Positions 48,200 through 60,098 of a DNA stretch of 64,000 nucleotides are shown here, piece by piece. Where the stretch lies: NCBI RefSeq assembly GCF_000264905.1, contig NW_006763138.1, positions 290,834 to 354,833 of the forward strand. The letters are read 5' to 3'. Position 1 is the stretch's first letter; the number at the start of each line of letters is the position of its first letter. Below the pieces are notes generated by a model. It saw only the letters and a program-made list of their open reading frames with translations, did no database searches and was not told the DNA's origin. This DNA comes from Stereum hirsutum FP-91666 SS1 (taxonomy: Eukaryota; Basidiomycota; Agaricomycetes; Russulales; Stereaceae). The translations under genes were made by a program, and so were the position numbers.

Positions 48200-51100
48200 A
48201 TGGAGGACACACCACACAAAGCTCATCGACCAGCACAATCAGGGGCCAAGGCCGACAAGAAAGGCAAGGCAAAGGAGAAGCAGCACGGATTCAACGAGAA
48301 GGTCTTTCGCTTCTACTGGCTTTCTGGCCGCGTCCTCATCTTCGTTTGTATTGTAGGCTTTTGCCCCGAAGTCGGGTAGACGGGCTGACCGTCAGGGCAG
48401 GCGTGCAGCTGAGAAGGATCAAACTCGTCTACATGTCCCTCTGGTTGACAGGACTCCGGACGACCAACCTCCTCCAATCATAGTCGCCGTTGTTGGTCCT
48501 CCCGGAGTCGGTAAAAGCACTCTCGTCAGGAGTCTCGTCCGCAGGTATACCAAACAGTCCCTGAACGAGATTCGTGGACCAGTCACTGTCGTCAGTGGTA
48601 AGAGGCGAAGGCTGACATTCATCGAATGCAACAATGACCTCAACTCCATGATTGACATTGGCAAGGTCGCTGACCTTGTCCTCCTCATGATTGACGGTTC
48701 CTATGGCTTCGAAATGGTGCGTCCGTGCCATTACCCTCTGTTCTTCTTACCTTACAACCTACGGCGTGCCCTAGGAAACATTTGAGTTCCTCAATATTCT
48801 ACAAGCCCATGGTTTTCCCAAAGTCATTGGCGTCCTCACCCACTTGGACCTGATCAAGAAGGCTGCTATTCTCCGGGATACCAAAAAGGCACTCAAGAAG
48901 CGCTTTTGGACAGAGATCTATCAGGGCGCAAAACTTTTCTATCTCTCCGGCATTCTCAACGGACGTTACCCCGACACCGAGATCCTGAACCTATCCCGCT
49001 TCATTTCCGTCATGAAATTCCGCCCACTCGTCTTTCGCAACTCTCATCCTTACCTCCTTGCCGACCGCTTCGAAGACCTAACCCCACGAGAAGAAATTCG
49101 TTCGTCTAAGGGGAAGTGTGACCGGACGGTGACTGCGTACGGCTATCTCAGGGGAACAAATTTGCGAGATGGGACAATGGTTCACATTCCGGGTGTTGGA
49201 GATCTGCAGATAAATGGTGTCACTGTGTTGGCAGATCCGTGTCCGTTCCCAGACGCGGATTCGGAGAAGAGGCGCAAATTGAGCGAGAAGAAGAAACTTC
49301 TGATTCATGCTCCCATGAGCGATGTTGGTGGAGTCATATACGACAAAGATGCGGTGTGGGTTAACGTGCCCGGCAGCTTCTCCCGCGGGAATGCGGATGG
49401 TCAGTACCCTCTCACTACCCGACCACTTACATTAGCGCTTATGCTTGTTCTGAATAGTTCCGCAGGGTGAGGGAGAACAGATGGTCATGGATCTTCAAGA
49501 CATGGACGAGACCCTGGAAGACGTCGTCGCCCGCAGCCAGATACGACTGCTTGGATCATCATCAAGAAACTTAGTCGTCGACCCGTCCTCAAGCCGCTCT
49601 GTCGACGATCGTGTGGAACCCGAGTTCGCGGATTATGAGGAGGACGAGGATAGCGAGGACGAGGAGTCGGGGAGTGGTTACGAAGATATCACCGACGGCG
49701 AAGAAGTTAACGACGGTGCGGAGAACGACTCACAGGTATTCCACGGTGGAAGGACGTCTCAACGGACGGGACATCGTCCTGTCGATCGGTTGAACAAGGT
49801 CGGTGCGCGGGACGTCGTCGAATACGCGGACAGTGACTCGGACATGGGCGGAGATGACGAAGACGGTCAGGCTGTAGGCAGAGAAGTGATGGATTCTGAA
49901 GACGATGAGGGCGGAGCTGAGGATGGAAATGAGTCTGGTGATGGCGAGGGTCAGGAAACAGGCGAGGCGGACGTCCCGCGGTGGAAGGCCAACATGGTGG
50001 GCAAGGCGGTCGCCTCGTTTGAGCTTGCTCTTCGTGCGCGACGGAAGGAGGATTGGACAAAGCTAATCTATTCCAGCGAGCTCGCTCCTTCGCAGATTCT
50101 ACGAAATCGCGCAGAAACCGAGGAGGAGAAACCGAACGGCATGGATACCGAGGAGAACGAAGACGAATTCTTCAAAGTTAAAACGGAGCGCGGTGATCTT
50201 GACCTAGACGTGACCTCTCTCGACATGTCGAAACCCCTACCTCCGACGGATATCTCAACGGAGTGGGATGATGAAATGCTCGACTCGATACGGAGTCTTT
50301 TCATCACTGGTGATGGGAATGGCGATGGCGATGACGACGGCGCAGGTGACGGTGAGGGACGGGATCCAACGCAAGACGATTATGAGGATGCAGAGGGGGG
50401 AAGCGATTATGAGGATTTAGAGGGCGGTCAAGGGGCAGAGGATAGTCGCCCGGTGAAGGACCTGGGGGAGACTCGTGCTGCAGCTCTCTTCGCCAAGAAA
50501 GAGGCTTTGAAGCGCAAGTTCGACGAGCAATACGACGATCCAGAAGCATCAAAGCAGGACTTCTACGATGAGAAAAAGGACGAAATTTCCCGCCAACAGT
50601 CGCTCAATCGCGCCGAGTTCGAAGGTGTCGATCTGGAAACTCGAGCTCTCGTGGAAGGCCATCGGCCAGGATCATATGTTCGCATCGAGTTCAAAGACGT
50701 CCCTTGCGAAATGGTAGAGCACTTCGATCCCCATCGGCCACTCATTGTTGGTGGTCTTCTCCCTGCAGAGGAACGGTTTGGTTTTGTCCAAGTCCGTATC
50801 AAACGACATCGATGGCACGCACGCACTCTCAAGTCCAACGATCCCCTCGTTTTCAGTCTCGGTTGGAGACGATTCCAGACGGTCCCGATATACTCTCTCG
50901 ACGACCATTCCATCCGCATGCGTATGCTCAAATACACACCAGAACATATGCATTGCTACGCTACGTTTTACGGCCCGGTCGCGCTTCCCAACACCGGCTT
51001 CTGCGCTTTCAACTCGCTGAGTGCTGACACTGCAGCCTTCCGCATATCGGCGACAGGCGTAGTGCTGGATATCGACCGGTCGACACAGATCGTCAAGAAA

Positions 51101-51919
51101 CTTAAGTTGACGGGCGTACCTTTCAAAATCTTCAAGAACACGGCTTTCGTAAAGGACATGTTCACCACTGCTCTCGAGGTGGCAAAGTTCGAAGGCGCAA
51201 ACATCAGGACCGTGTCTGGGATCAGAGGCCAAGTCAAGAAAGCGCTCCCGAAGCCAGATGGTGCATTTAGGGCGACATTTGAAGATAAAGTACTTATGAG
51301 CGGTGAGCAACATCTATATATTTTCCGATGATTTTATGGCTAAGTTATCCTCGTAGATCTCATATTTTTGCGTGCGTGGTACTCTATCCAGCCTCGCAAG
51401 TTCTATAATCCCGTCACTTCTCTGCTGTTATCGAACGGCGTTCACTGGGCTGGTATGCGTCTTACCGGTCAAGTACGGCGCGAGCAAGGCTTCTCCGCAC
51501 CCCAGTCCACAAATTCGATCTACAAACCTGTCGAGCGACCCGCCCGCAAATTCAATACTCTCAAAATTCCTCGCAAGCTGCAGGCATCTTTACCATATGC
51601 ATCCAAGCCGAAACTGATGAAGCCGCAGAGTCATCAGACCTATCTGCAGAAGCGAGCGGTCGTGCTCGAGCCGGAGGAGAAGAAAGCATTGGCAGTCATG
51701 CAACAGATTCGGGCTATCAGGAAGGACCAGGTAATCAGACGGCGAGAGAAGCAAGATGCGAGGAAGGATGTAAAGAGAGTGAAGATGGCGAAGGAAGAGG
51801 CGAAGAAAACGGAGAAGAAAAAGGACGAGCGCAAAGAGGCTATGCGTATGGCAGGAATAAAGAGCAAAAGAGAGGCCGACAGAGAGGTGGGAGGAGCACG
51901 GAAACGGCGTAAAACTTGA
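48200..51919 (+). CDS. BMS1: Ribosome biogenesis GTPase BMS1
   Basis: Nucleolar GTPase of the SSU processome that delivers Rcl1 to pre-rRNA for 40S maturation. Exons: 48200-48301, 48357-48716, 48775-49399, 49458-51302, 51357-51919, giving 1164 aa, close to yeast. After a basic N-terminus, the P-loop GPPGVGKST lies near residue 81, [20 protein letters not shown] is the switch region, and GVLTHLDL is the G4-like motif. [14 protein letters not shown] and [13 protein letters not shown] begin the AARP2CN region. A long acidic stretch (about 400-640) rich in Asp/Glu precedes the C-terminal RIBIOP domain ([40 protein letters not shown]). It ends in a Lys/Glu-rich tail. It is intact. Confidence 0.97.
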
Positions 51920-52226
51920 TCTTCCCCGCGTATTGCATTCTTTTAGCTACGTTTGGCAAGGCTATGGATGTAGCCAGTCCTGAATACAAGCATACAGCGT
52001 ACTACAACATCCAACGACGCGATCATTCATTCGCAGTGGTCGTAGAGATAAACAAACGATAAATAGACAGTCGTAATGGGTCATGACGCGTTCGTGAAGG
52101 ACATAAGATCTGCAGTTGCAAGTCAGCAGCAGCAGGGCACATGATAGAAGTAAATGTAGAGCGGGGAAACAAAAGTCGAAGAGAAGAACAAATCAAGATA
52201 CCATGCCAACGATACAGCGCACGTCC
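51920..52226. other. Intergenic region between convergent genes
   Basis: 3' flanks of BMS1 and the next minus-strand gene. Nothing else was recognised. Confidence 0.4.
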
Positions 52227-54264
52227 TCAGCGCCTCACGTCCTCGCTCGCTTTATCTGTCACATCTTTCCAAAAAGAATCCCAACTTTGACCAACTCGAG
52301 CGCCGGAAGGACCTGTCGCGTTGTACTTGGGGAGCACAGGCGATGAGTTTGCGGCGACAGGAAGTCCGGCCGGTTCGATATTGCTGGTGTTGATGAGAGC
52401 ATCCTGCTGAGCCACAGCGACGCGATCCAAGGCATGCATGAGCGACGCAGTCATCGGTACGGCCCCAACTGAAGGAATCGGTGGATAGGGCCTCTGACCG
52501 GGGACCATGGGAACGAGAGAAAGAACATCCGCATTACTGTTGCGATGTCTCGTGGTGAATGGGAGACTCGTCCCGGAAGAACCTCGACGGATAGTTGACC
52601 CAGCCGTGACATCCTCCCCTTCGCCGTCAGAGTATTCGGGGATAGGACCATCATCAAAGGTGCGCCCAGTATTTGTCACGCGCCTCTTTTCCCTCTGACT
52701 ATCTGCCTCGAGAGTAGCCTCTGAGCTGAGGGAGAACAGATCCTCGGCTTTCGATACGGTGCGGGAGTCGAATCCGCTTGCGAGTGTCCTGGAAGAAGTC
52801 GTACGGGTGGAAAGGTGGCGCTGAGGTGGAGGCAGCGATAGGGCATCGTCCACTTTGGTCTGATCGTCATTATCGTCGTCTGAACTGAACGCGTCGTCAT
52901 GGCTAAGAGGGCGGAATTTCACTGCCTCGCGCTTACGCCCACCTTTGAGACCGGGCGTGTTGGTAATTTCGGAGGCGTATGAGTGTGTCAGTGCCATGAG
53001 GCGGGCGAAGGGACGGTCTGACGATTTGCGAAGCATCCCGGGCTTTTTCTCGTATTCGAAAACGGCACTTGGGGCTGCAAACCCAGTCTTCTCCGCCCTG
53101 AGATCCTGGACAGTGGTTGAAAAAGGTGGTGGTGAGCCCACAGAAGAAAGCGGGTACTCAGTCAAGCCCGGGGAACGAGACTGGGTAAGTGGGGATGGTG
53201 TATGTCTTGCCGGATGAAGTATACGATCCCAAAACGAAGAGGTATTGGGTTGGAAGGTGCCCGCACGATCGGGACAATTGGGGAGCGAGGTAGCGTAATC
53301 GGCCAGATATGAATCCCATTTCTGCGCATGCTGAACTCAGAACAAATGCAATATGAGAGCAGATGAACGCACCTCGTCTGGATTTCCTCCGAAGCACCTG
53401 TTCAGAGTGAAGTCCGCTGCACATCCTAGCACCAGTATAAACCAAAATGCCGCACTCAAGCCGTGCTCAGCGGCTGTGCCCCAATCTTCGCCATTACTAA
53501 GCCATAATCTATCCCAAATGTCCGCCCAGGAGGAGACATGCGCCATTAAAGCAATGGAGAGGACCAGACCTAGAGCCCCGGTCGCACTGGCTGCAAGACG
53601 TATGAAATGGTGCTGGGCCTTGGCGAGGGGAAGAAGGGTGAGAATGGTGAGAATGGGGACGAGAAGTGCGACGAGGATGCGACGGGTAAGGAGAGCAGGA
53701 TGGAAAGCGACGGATACGCCTAGAGCAAGTGAGGTGCTAGAAAGCATGTATTAACACATAGATTAGATATGACATCGAGGAAGACACACCCGCCCGTGAT
53801 GCCTGTGAACGCGAGGGCAGCGCACTTGAACCGCCCAGCTAAGATGGCGGACGGAATGGAGGAAAGGAACCAGACAGCGACAAATGACTTGTCTGTGAGA
53901 GCGGTCGCAGAGGACTCATTGGGTATCAAGAGGGAGAAACAAGTTGAGATGTGCACTTGAAGAGACATGAGACACTGAGAACTTGGAGCGAAAGAGGGCA
54001 GGACATACAGCCAAAGCAGTATCCAACCAAGATACCTCCAATGCCGCCTTCGAGGTAAAACCGAAAGTGATTGGACTTTGTGGTAGGATATGACTCCGGG
54101 ATTTGGGGAACTTCACGATTGGGTACGAAGGAACGCGATCGATCAACAGTAAGGAAAGCACCAGCGAAAGCGAGAACGAGTGAGAACAAAAGAAGGGGGA
54201 GGGCGTAAGCAAGTAGGTAGGGAGTTGTAGAGATCAAATCGATGAGCGTTACGGACGTCGTCAT
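52227..54264 (-). CDS. Seven-TM DUF4203/TM7SF3-TMEM198-like membrane protein
   Basis: Minus-strand exons: 54264-54009, 53955-53790, 53736-53373, 53330-52227, giving 629 aa. Helices fall in the first about 265 residues: LAYALPLLLFSLVLAFAGAF; EGGIGGILVGYCFG; VAVWFLSSIPSAILAG; ALAFTGITGG; ALLTRRILVALLVPILTILT; ASATGALGLVLSIALMAHV; SAAFWFILVLGCAADFTLNR. This Gly-rich 7-TM plan resembles DUF4203 proteins, but I assign it only by layout. A 365-residue hydrophilic Ser/Pro/Asp-rich tail follows, ending in SWDSFWKDVTDKASED. The start at 54264 precedes the first helix and keeps frame through three introns. The function is unknown. Confidence 0.78.
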
Positions 54265-54435
54265 GTCGTTTCTCTCCCTGTCGCCTCTGTCGATGGTGGC
54301 CAGTTGTTGGCCAGTTGAAGAGACGAACTTCGGACCGAAGGCTGGCGGCTAGGGTTTGGTTTGAACTGAACGCGCTTGACCGAAATATAGGTGCCGCTAT
54401 CCCTTTACTGCTTTTCACCGGCGACCACTCGCGCT
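54265..54435. promoter_or_regulatory. Divergent promoter, 7-TM protein / CoA-transferase
   Basis: 171 bp between divergent start codons. It contains direct copies of ggccagttg (about 54300-54315). No TATA box was seen. Confidence 0.55.
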
Positions 54436-56253
54436 ATGCTACGCTTTGGAAACTCTAGGCGGCTTTTGGCTTCATCGCGCCCCTTGTCGCGGGCTTATCA
54501 GTCGAAAACGGGATGCGAGGCTAACACTATGCAAGGGATGCCCCCGCCCCTTCAGAATATCCGCATCTTGGACCTCACTCGGGTGCTCGCTGGCCCGACT
54601 GCGACGATGCTTCTTGCTGATCTCGGTGCGGACGTCATCAAGGTTGAGGAAGTGCAACGGGGAGACGACACCAGTAGGAGCATTTCTATAAAAGCCATTG
54701 AATTCTTATCAACAGCATCACCTTGCTAACCACCGCCTTATTATAGGGTCGTGGAGCCCTCCCGCAGCTCCTCTTTCTCCAGATGCACCAGAGCAAGCCT
54801 CACATCTTCCTCCAGAGTCCGCTTATTTCCTGGCAACGAACAGGAACAAACGTTCCATCGGAATAAACTTCAAGAAACAAGAAGGCCTTCGAATCATTCA
54901 CAAACTAATTGAGAAGTCCGATGTGCTGGTTGAGAATTACATTCCTGGAAAGCTAGCATCAATGGGCTTGGGGTATGATGATTGCAGAAAAATCAATGAT
55001 AAGCTCATATACACATCTATCACTGGTCCGTACTACATTCCCATTGCCAGTATTATTTACTTCACTCAAGTCCTTGCTTCATGGTTAGGCTATGGTCAGA
55101 CTGGACCTTATCGAAAAGCTGCAGGCTATGATGTGGTTATTGAAGGAGAGGCAGGTTTGATGCACATGTGAGATATTCCAATGCTAATTGACTGTCATAT
55201 TTTAATGATCAGTCTGTTTTAGCACCGGTGAACCAGACAGACCACCTTCTAAGGTTGGTGTTGCTGTTACAGACATTGCGACTGGGCTCTATGCACATGG
55301 TGCTATAATGGCAGCTCTATTGTCTCGGCAACAGACAGGGTGTGGTGTGTGGATTGACTGTAATCTTTTTGAGTCACAGGCCAGTATCTTGTGGCAGCTC
55401 ATAAAAATGTCAAATTTCTAATGAGTGGTTATATAGGTTGCGGGTCTTGCAAATATTGCTTCAAATTACCTTATTACTGGTGCTCAAGCTGGTAGACATG
55501 GAACAGCCCATCCATCTATTGTGCCATATCAGGTCTTTCCCTGCAAGGATGGATATCTCATGATAGGTGCAGGTAATGAGAGACAGGTCAGTGTATGATT
55601 TTCCTTATGACTGAGTTTACTTCCTTATCATTGAGCTATGTATAGTTTGCCATTCTTGCAGACAAGATTCTTGGCCGTCCAGAACTCAGCTCTGATCCAC
55701 GGTTTAGCTCAAATACTGCCCGTGTTATGAATCGTGATGCATTGATTGTCATTATATCAAAAACACTTATGAAACAAACAAGAGATCATTGGCTTCAATG
55801 TTTCTCAGGGCTTGGGTATGTCTTCACATCATATATTTATCATATATCAGCACAGGGTTGATTATGGAACAGTGTCCCATTTGGTCCCATTAATAATATT
55901 GAGCAAACTTTTGAGCACCCCCAAGCTAAGGCTAGAAACCTTGTTGTTGAGGTAGAGGTATGTTTATTCTGATCTGATATATAGGCTATGATTGATTATG
56001 GATATATTACTTCATATAGCATCCTCGTGCTGGCCGTATCAAGATGGTTGGCCCAGCAGTTTCTTATAATGGAAAGAGAATGAGTGTCAATCGCCCACCC
56101 CCTTGGTTAGCACAACACACTGATGAGGTATACATTAGTATCACATAAATTTACATATATATTACTCAAAAACATGTGCAGGTTCTAGAAGAACTTGGCT
56201 ATAACGAAGATGTCATTCGCCACTTCAGAAAGGAAGGAGTAATTTCAGCTTGA
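54436..56253 (+). CDS. Class III CoA-transferase (CaiB/BaiF; SUGCT-like), mitochondrial
   Basis: Moves CoA between dicarboxylic acids; closest in motifs to succinate-hydroxymethylglutarate CoA-transferase. Exons: 54436-54673, 54747-55025, 55089-55167, 55223-55379, 55437-55586, 55646-55815, 55873-55957, 56020-56127, 56182-56253, giving 445 aa. The N-terminus ([19 protein letters not shown]) looks mitochondrial. [20 protein letters not shown] and ADVIKVE form the CoA-binding start, and [20 protein letters not shown] and ENYIPGKL follow. [20 protein letters not shown] carries the expected catalytic Asp. VPFGPINNI is also conserved. The intron at 55380 needs a GC donor (cag|gccagt..atatag). Composition changes from GC-rich to AT-rich in exon 2, yet the protein stays conserved to the end, so it is probably functional. 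Confidence 0.9.
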
Positions 56254-56326
56254 ATCACATTATCCTAGTTAGATCTTTCTTTCTTGTAGACCATCATGGT
56301 TATGGTTTTTGTCAAGGGAGTAGTTA

Positions 56327-56728
56327 TTGTGATTTCTAAAAAGTATGACACTTCGAAAAATAAAAAGGAAATGAGTGGTCATCTCAACAAGGATGTGGGT
56401 TTGAGCCTTATATGAGGCAAATCTGCTGTAACCTCTTGATGTCAAATGTTGCTTGCTCTGTACATCACACTACAGGAGCTAGAGACTCCTTTAAAACTTA
56501 AAGCAATATTTCCAAGCTCTTCTTGAGTGCACATAAACACTTTATCATGGTTCAAGGAGAGATGAGATGGTACAAGCAGGTAGGCTAATGGTGATGAGCG
56601 ACTCGACCATGGCTTGAACCCACAACCTTATGGGAGTATGCCGGTAGCTCTCCGAGGCAGTTCTCGAGGTGACCCTTTCCATCATTTTATTTTTATTTTT
56701 GAAGTGTCATCCTTTGTAGAAATTACAG
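56327..56728. mobile_element. 402-bp MITE with TA target duplication
   Basis: The ends match in inverted orientation over about 38 nt: left ttgtgatttctaaaaag.. and right, reversed, ctgtaatttctacaaag.., both continuing into gacacttc and an A-rich run. Each end is flanked by TA, as in Tc1/mariner-type insertions. No coding sequence is present. Confidence 0.68.
56590..56680 (-). other. tRNA-like (pol III box) sequence in the MITE
   Basis: Read on the minus strand, ggttcaagcc fits a B box at about 10 of 11 positions and sits inside a T-arm-like fold. About 20 nt upstream, cccata resembles a Met-type anticodon loop. A proper acceptor stem is not evident, so it is a degenerate tRNA or SINE-like piece, not a working tRNA gene. 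Confidence 0.35.
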
Positions 56729-56878
56729 TAAGAAGGAGAAGGGTCATTTAGTGACTTTATGGATGTTATAAGAATTCTTCACATTTACCAATGTCTTTGC
56801 TCATATGCTTTACTGGATGCTACACAAGAATGAGCTAAGAAGGAGTGGGGTTATGATTTAGCAGAGGCATGTTGTATT

Positions 56879-58476
56879 ATGACAGAGCAGTGTGTGATCC
56901 GCTCGAAGGGTGCTATTACACCTCATGAGTGGCAGCTAGACATCACAGAGTGCCTGGTGTTAAGGATCGACTGTGAGCTGATCACACCAACGGGTTCAGG
57001 GAAAACAATTGCATTTATGTTTCCGGTATTCTACTGGGAGCAAGCTCGCAAAGAAGAGAGTGATGATAAATTGAACAAGAAGACAAACCAGAAGAAAAGT
57101 CCAAAGGTCTTGATTGTGGTCTCTCTCTTGAACAGTCTTGAAGCGGACCAGGTGAATGTCTAGACTGTCTCCATTACCTCTCGAGATCTAATGAAAAGTA
57201 ATATAAGGCTTGTCAGTTCACTGAGGTTGGGCTCTTAGCAGCGGCTCGCAACGGTAAGACTTACTCTGACAAGATACTAAAGGTGCTTTCATTGTGATCT
57301 TCATTCTGTACCATCAGTACTGACTGACTCTTTCTCAGGACATAGAAGACGGCCACATCAATGTAGTCATCACCTCACTTAACATGTGCTTGAAACACGA
57401 CAAATTGCGCTCTCTGCTTAACAAAGCCTGTTTCGCCAAACACATTGGAGCCTTTATTGTCGATGAGGCTCACTGTATCACACAGTGGGGTGAGAAGTTC
57501 CGTGAGATCTACTCAAAGCCCATGTCACGGCCAGGCTTGCTCGACGTCAATCTTGAGTGTCTTCCATGGCTGATCCTTGTCCAAAGGTGGAGGGGCGGGT
57601 TGAGGTCGCAGATGGTGTTCGTGAGACGGTCTGAAGAGACGAGGTTGAAGGGGTAAAAGGTAGATTGAGTCAATGAACTAGTCCAGGTGTTGACGAGCTC
57701 AAAGCTAGGGTACGTAGATAGATGCAGACCACTATATATACTACGTGGGGCGAAGAGCTGGGGAGGAGGTTCTGAGCCAATTGGATAGAATGTGAGAGAT
57801 AGAAGTAACGGGGGACCGGCTAAGTCGGTTGACGAGGTAGCCGGACTCCGGGGTATAACCGGATAGCCAATCGGAAAGAGGAAACAGTTAATCCAGGATA
57901 ACACGTGTTGAACGTGAGGGGGCTAATCGGAAGCGATATGGGAATGAGGAAGGAGTAAGGCCGGGGGGAGTCGGAAGTGGTAGCCAGGGGGATGTAGGGG
58001 AAACTCGGAGTGGGTGAAGCGGGATTTACGCGAGGAGGATGGAAGTGGGAAGGCTAGCAGGCTTGTAGACGGTAGAGGAAAAGAGAAGAGGAGAAAGGAA
58101 AAAGAAAGGAAAAGAAAAGGAAAAGGAAAAAAGAATATGTCCGTATGTATGCTCCTTACAGCTCAAGACTCTTTGTGCATTTGCAGCTCATACACTGTTC
58201 CTTGCAACGTCCGCCACACTCAGTCTGGATGATCTGACAGCTATCCGCAAGTCCGTCCATTTTTCAAAACCGGACATCTTTCATCTCAACCTTGGTAATG
58301 ATCATGCAAACATTACCTGGCACGTTATACATATGAATGCAGGCAAATCAGACTTTGAGTCGCTTGAGTTCCTTCTCCCAAAGAACTTGAACACTGAGCG
58401 TCTTGGAAAGGTCATTGTTATGGACACTTTTTCTTCTCAGTTACTTCGTATATCTCTTGACCACATTCCTAATTAG
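56879..58476 (+). pseudogene. RecQ-type DEAH helicase remnant split by a solo LTR
   Basis: Exon-like blocks 56879-57151, 57208-57282 and 57340-57518 keep frame. They encode motif I (TPTGSGKTIAF), then YSDKILK, VVITSLNMCLKHDKLRSLLN and motif II (VDEAHCITQWGEKFREIYS). At 57523 a 638-bp LTR interrupts. Beyond it, from 58162, the same frame resumes with FLATSATLSLDDLTAIRKS (motif III) and ends at a stop (58476) before motifs IV-VI. The N-terminus and the whole second RecA-like domain are missing. Similar RecQ-like genes are common in repeat-rich fungal DNA, including telomere-linked helicases. It is inactive as it stands. Confidence 0.82.
57523..58160 (+). mobile_element. Solo LTR (gypsy-like) inside the helicase remnant
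   Basis: It starts TGTCACGG and ends CCTTACA, giving TGT..ACA ends. It is flanked by gccca (57518-57522) and gctca (58161-58165), a 5-bp target duplication with one change. Removing the LTR and one repeat rejoins the helicase frame exactly. A TATA string (tatatatac) lies near 57740, and a purine-rich aaaagg array near 58085-58130. Confidence 0.83.
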
Positions 58477-58979
58477 GCGACACACTCCTGTCAACAACTC
58501 GATTAGGTTCTCTAGGTCGTGCTTGACTATTTAGGACAAAGCTAAGGAGATGCCCAAGGAAGGAAACAGACCAGAACAAGTCTGAGTTTTATTCAAGTGT
58601 ATCTACGAGTTTTTATATATGTAGCTACAGAATAAAATAGTAATCATGTATGACAATGATTATTAAGTACAATGAGTCAATAATGTCGCCATAGAAAGAG
58701 CCAACAAATGAGAAAGAAAGATCTCTAAGCAACAATCAAGTGTAATAAATAGAGATCCAAGGATAAGAAAATGGCTCAGTAATCGAGTACAGTAATAAGC
58801 ATGTGAGCTTTACAGAGCAGTACAAGATCAGAGAACGCTCAAAGAGGATGATAAGGAACGAGGGGGAGATGATCTCGATAAAGATCAGGGAAGTGGCCCC
58901 AGCTGGGTGGCGTAAGTAAGATCGCTGGGCCGGTAGCCAAGTCAAATCAGCGCTAATTTGCCTCGACTGCTGTCTTTGC
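58477..58979. other. AT-rich repeat-compartment sequence
   Basis: No coding signal. It probably includes decayed element ends but I cannot place boundaries. Confidence 0.35.
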
Positions 58980-59712
58980 GGTGAGGGTATTTTTGTTTTC
59001 TTTTGCTCATGCATATGTAGGTAAGAAACATATATATTTTCTTTTAATACCAGCTCGATCCCTTCTCGCTAAAATCCCTTTAAACCTTGCTATATATCTC
59101 CTTCTCTGGTGGGCACGTATACTTGCCTCGGACACGTATACTTGCCTCGGACACGTACGATAGTTGGCTGGACACGTAGAGAAGACTGCGAACACATTAT
59201 TTTTTTCTGACACGGACTATCATGGCTCGGCTTGACTCTGGCTTGGCGGAGCAGACAAACTCTTAGGCTGATGTGGCAGACCTAGATGATGTGGCACTTC
59301 TCATGAACTTGTAGTAGTATAAATATCAGACCCTTGTTGTCGAGATTCTCTAACCTGTTCACTTGTATCGTACCTACAGTGTTTCAGTTGAATTCACCAG
59401 AATTCTTGATATCGTCTTGTGCGACCTCAAGATGATACCCCTCGAATCTCGACTACAGAAGAGCTCTATCATTAGAACCTTGAATCCACATCAGCTCTAG
59501 CAAGATGCCTGCCTCAGAAGAGGATATCTCATCTGAACAATCTCAATCCCAGACCAGACACCGCGTCTAGACAAACCGAGCCAGAACCCCAGATCCAGAA
59601 CCTCCAAAGCCCCTTGCTGATCGTCCAAGTTGACGGCGCCGAATGACTCAATCGTTCCCCGCTTCACAAAACCAACATCGCCCTCAAGCCCAGCTTAAGC
59701 TCAGTCATAACA
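58980..59712 (+). mobile_element. LTR copy A of a ~700-bp family
   Basis: Matches copies B and C in opposite orientation across most of its length. The core includes acctgttcacttgta, cctacagtgtttcagttgaa and agaattcttgatatcgtctt. A TATA box (gtataaatat) lies at about 59320. The 3' end is taken as ..gtcataaca at 59712. The 5' end is approximate. Internal short direct copies of ggacacgtatacttgcctc occur near 59115-59155. Confidence 0.7.
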
Positions 59713-60098
59713 GTCGTCATCTTCTTTAACGACATCCTCCTCTCGATGAAGGTATGGCGATGGTTTCAAGAACGATTACAAAAACACTTACGAGGACGCG
59801 TAGCTTATGATAACTCCCGTTGTAGCAAAGACTCCAGCTGGATTTAGTAGTAAAAGGGCATAGGCATTCCTAAGGGGTGGATGAGCAAGATGGTGAAGGC
59901 TGCTGAGGGCTTCCAGGTTCCTGTGGTGGAAAGTGAAGCAGAGGGAATTGCAGAGCTGGAAGTGGAGGAGTCCAGGGTGGAATGATGCCGCCTTATAAAT
60001 ATTATTGAGAACCTAAATATCTAGTTGTTACGCTACATACATTCTATCCCATTTGCTTTGACATCTTTATTCAGGCCGGCCACGGGCCACATAATTGC
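59713..60098. other. Spacer between LTR copies A and B
   Basis: Contains one short coding-like frame (about 59855-59985) reading KGIGIPKGWMSKMVKAAEGF and an acidic end. Its family is unknown and it is possibly a retroelement leftover. Nothing else. Confidence 0.35.

Noticed and set aside
56590..56680. Functional tRNA gene
   Set aside because: Only the B box and T-arm look right; acceptor and D stems do not pair convincingly.
57509..57904. 131-codon minus-strand frame in the helicase region
   Set aside because: It lies mostly within the solo LTR and shows no retroelement or host domain.
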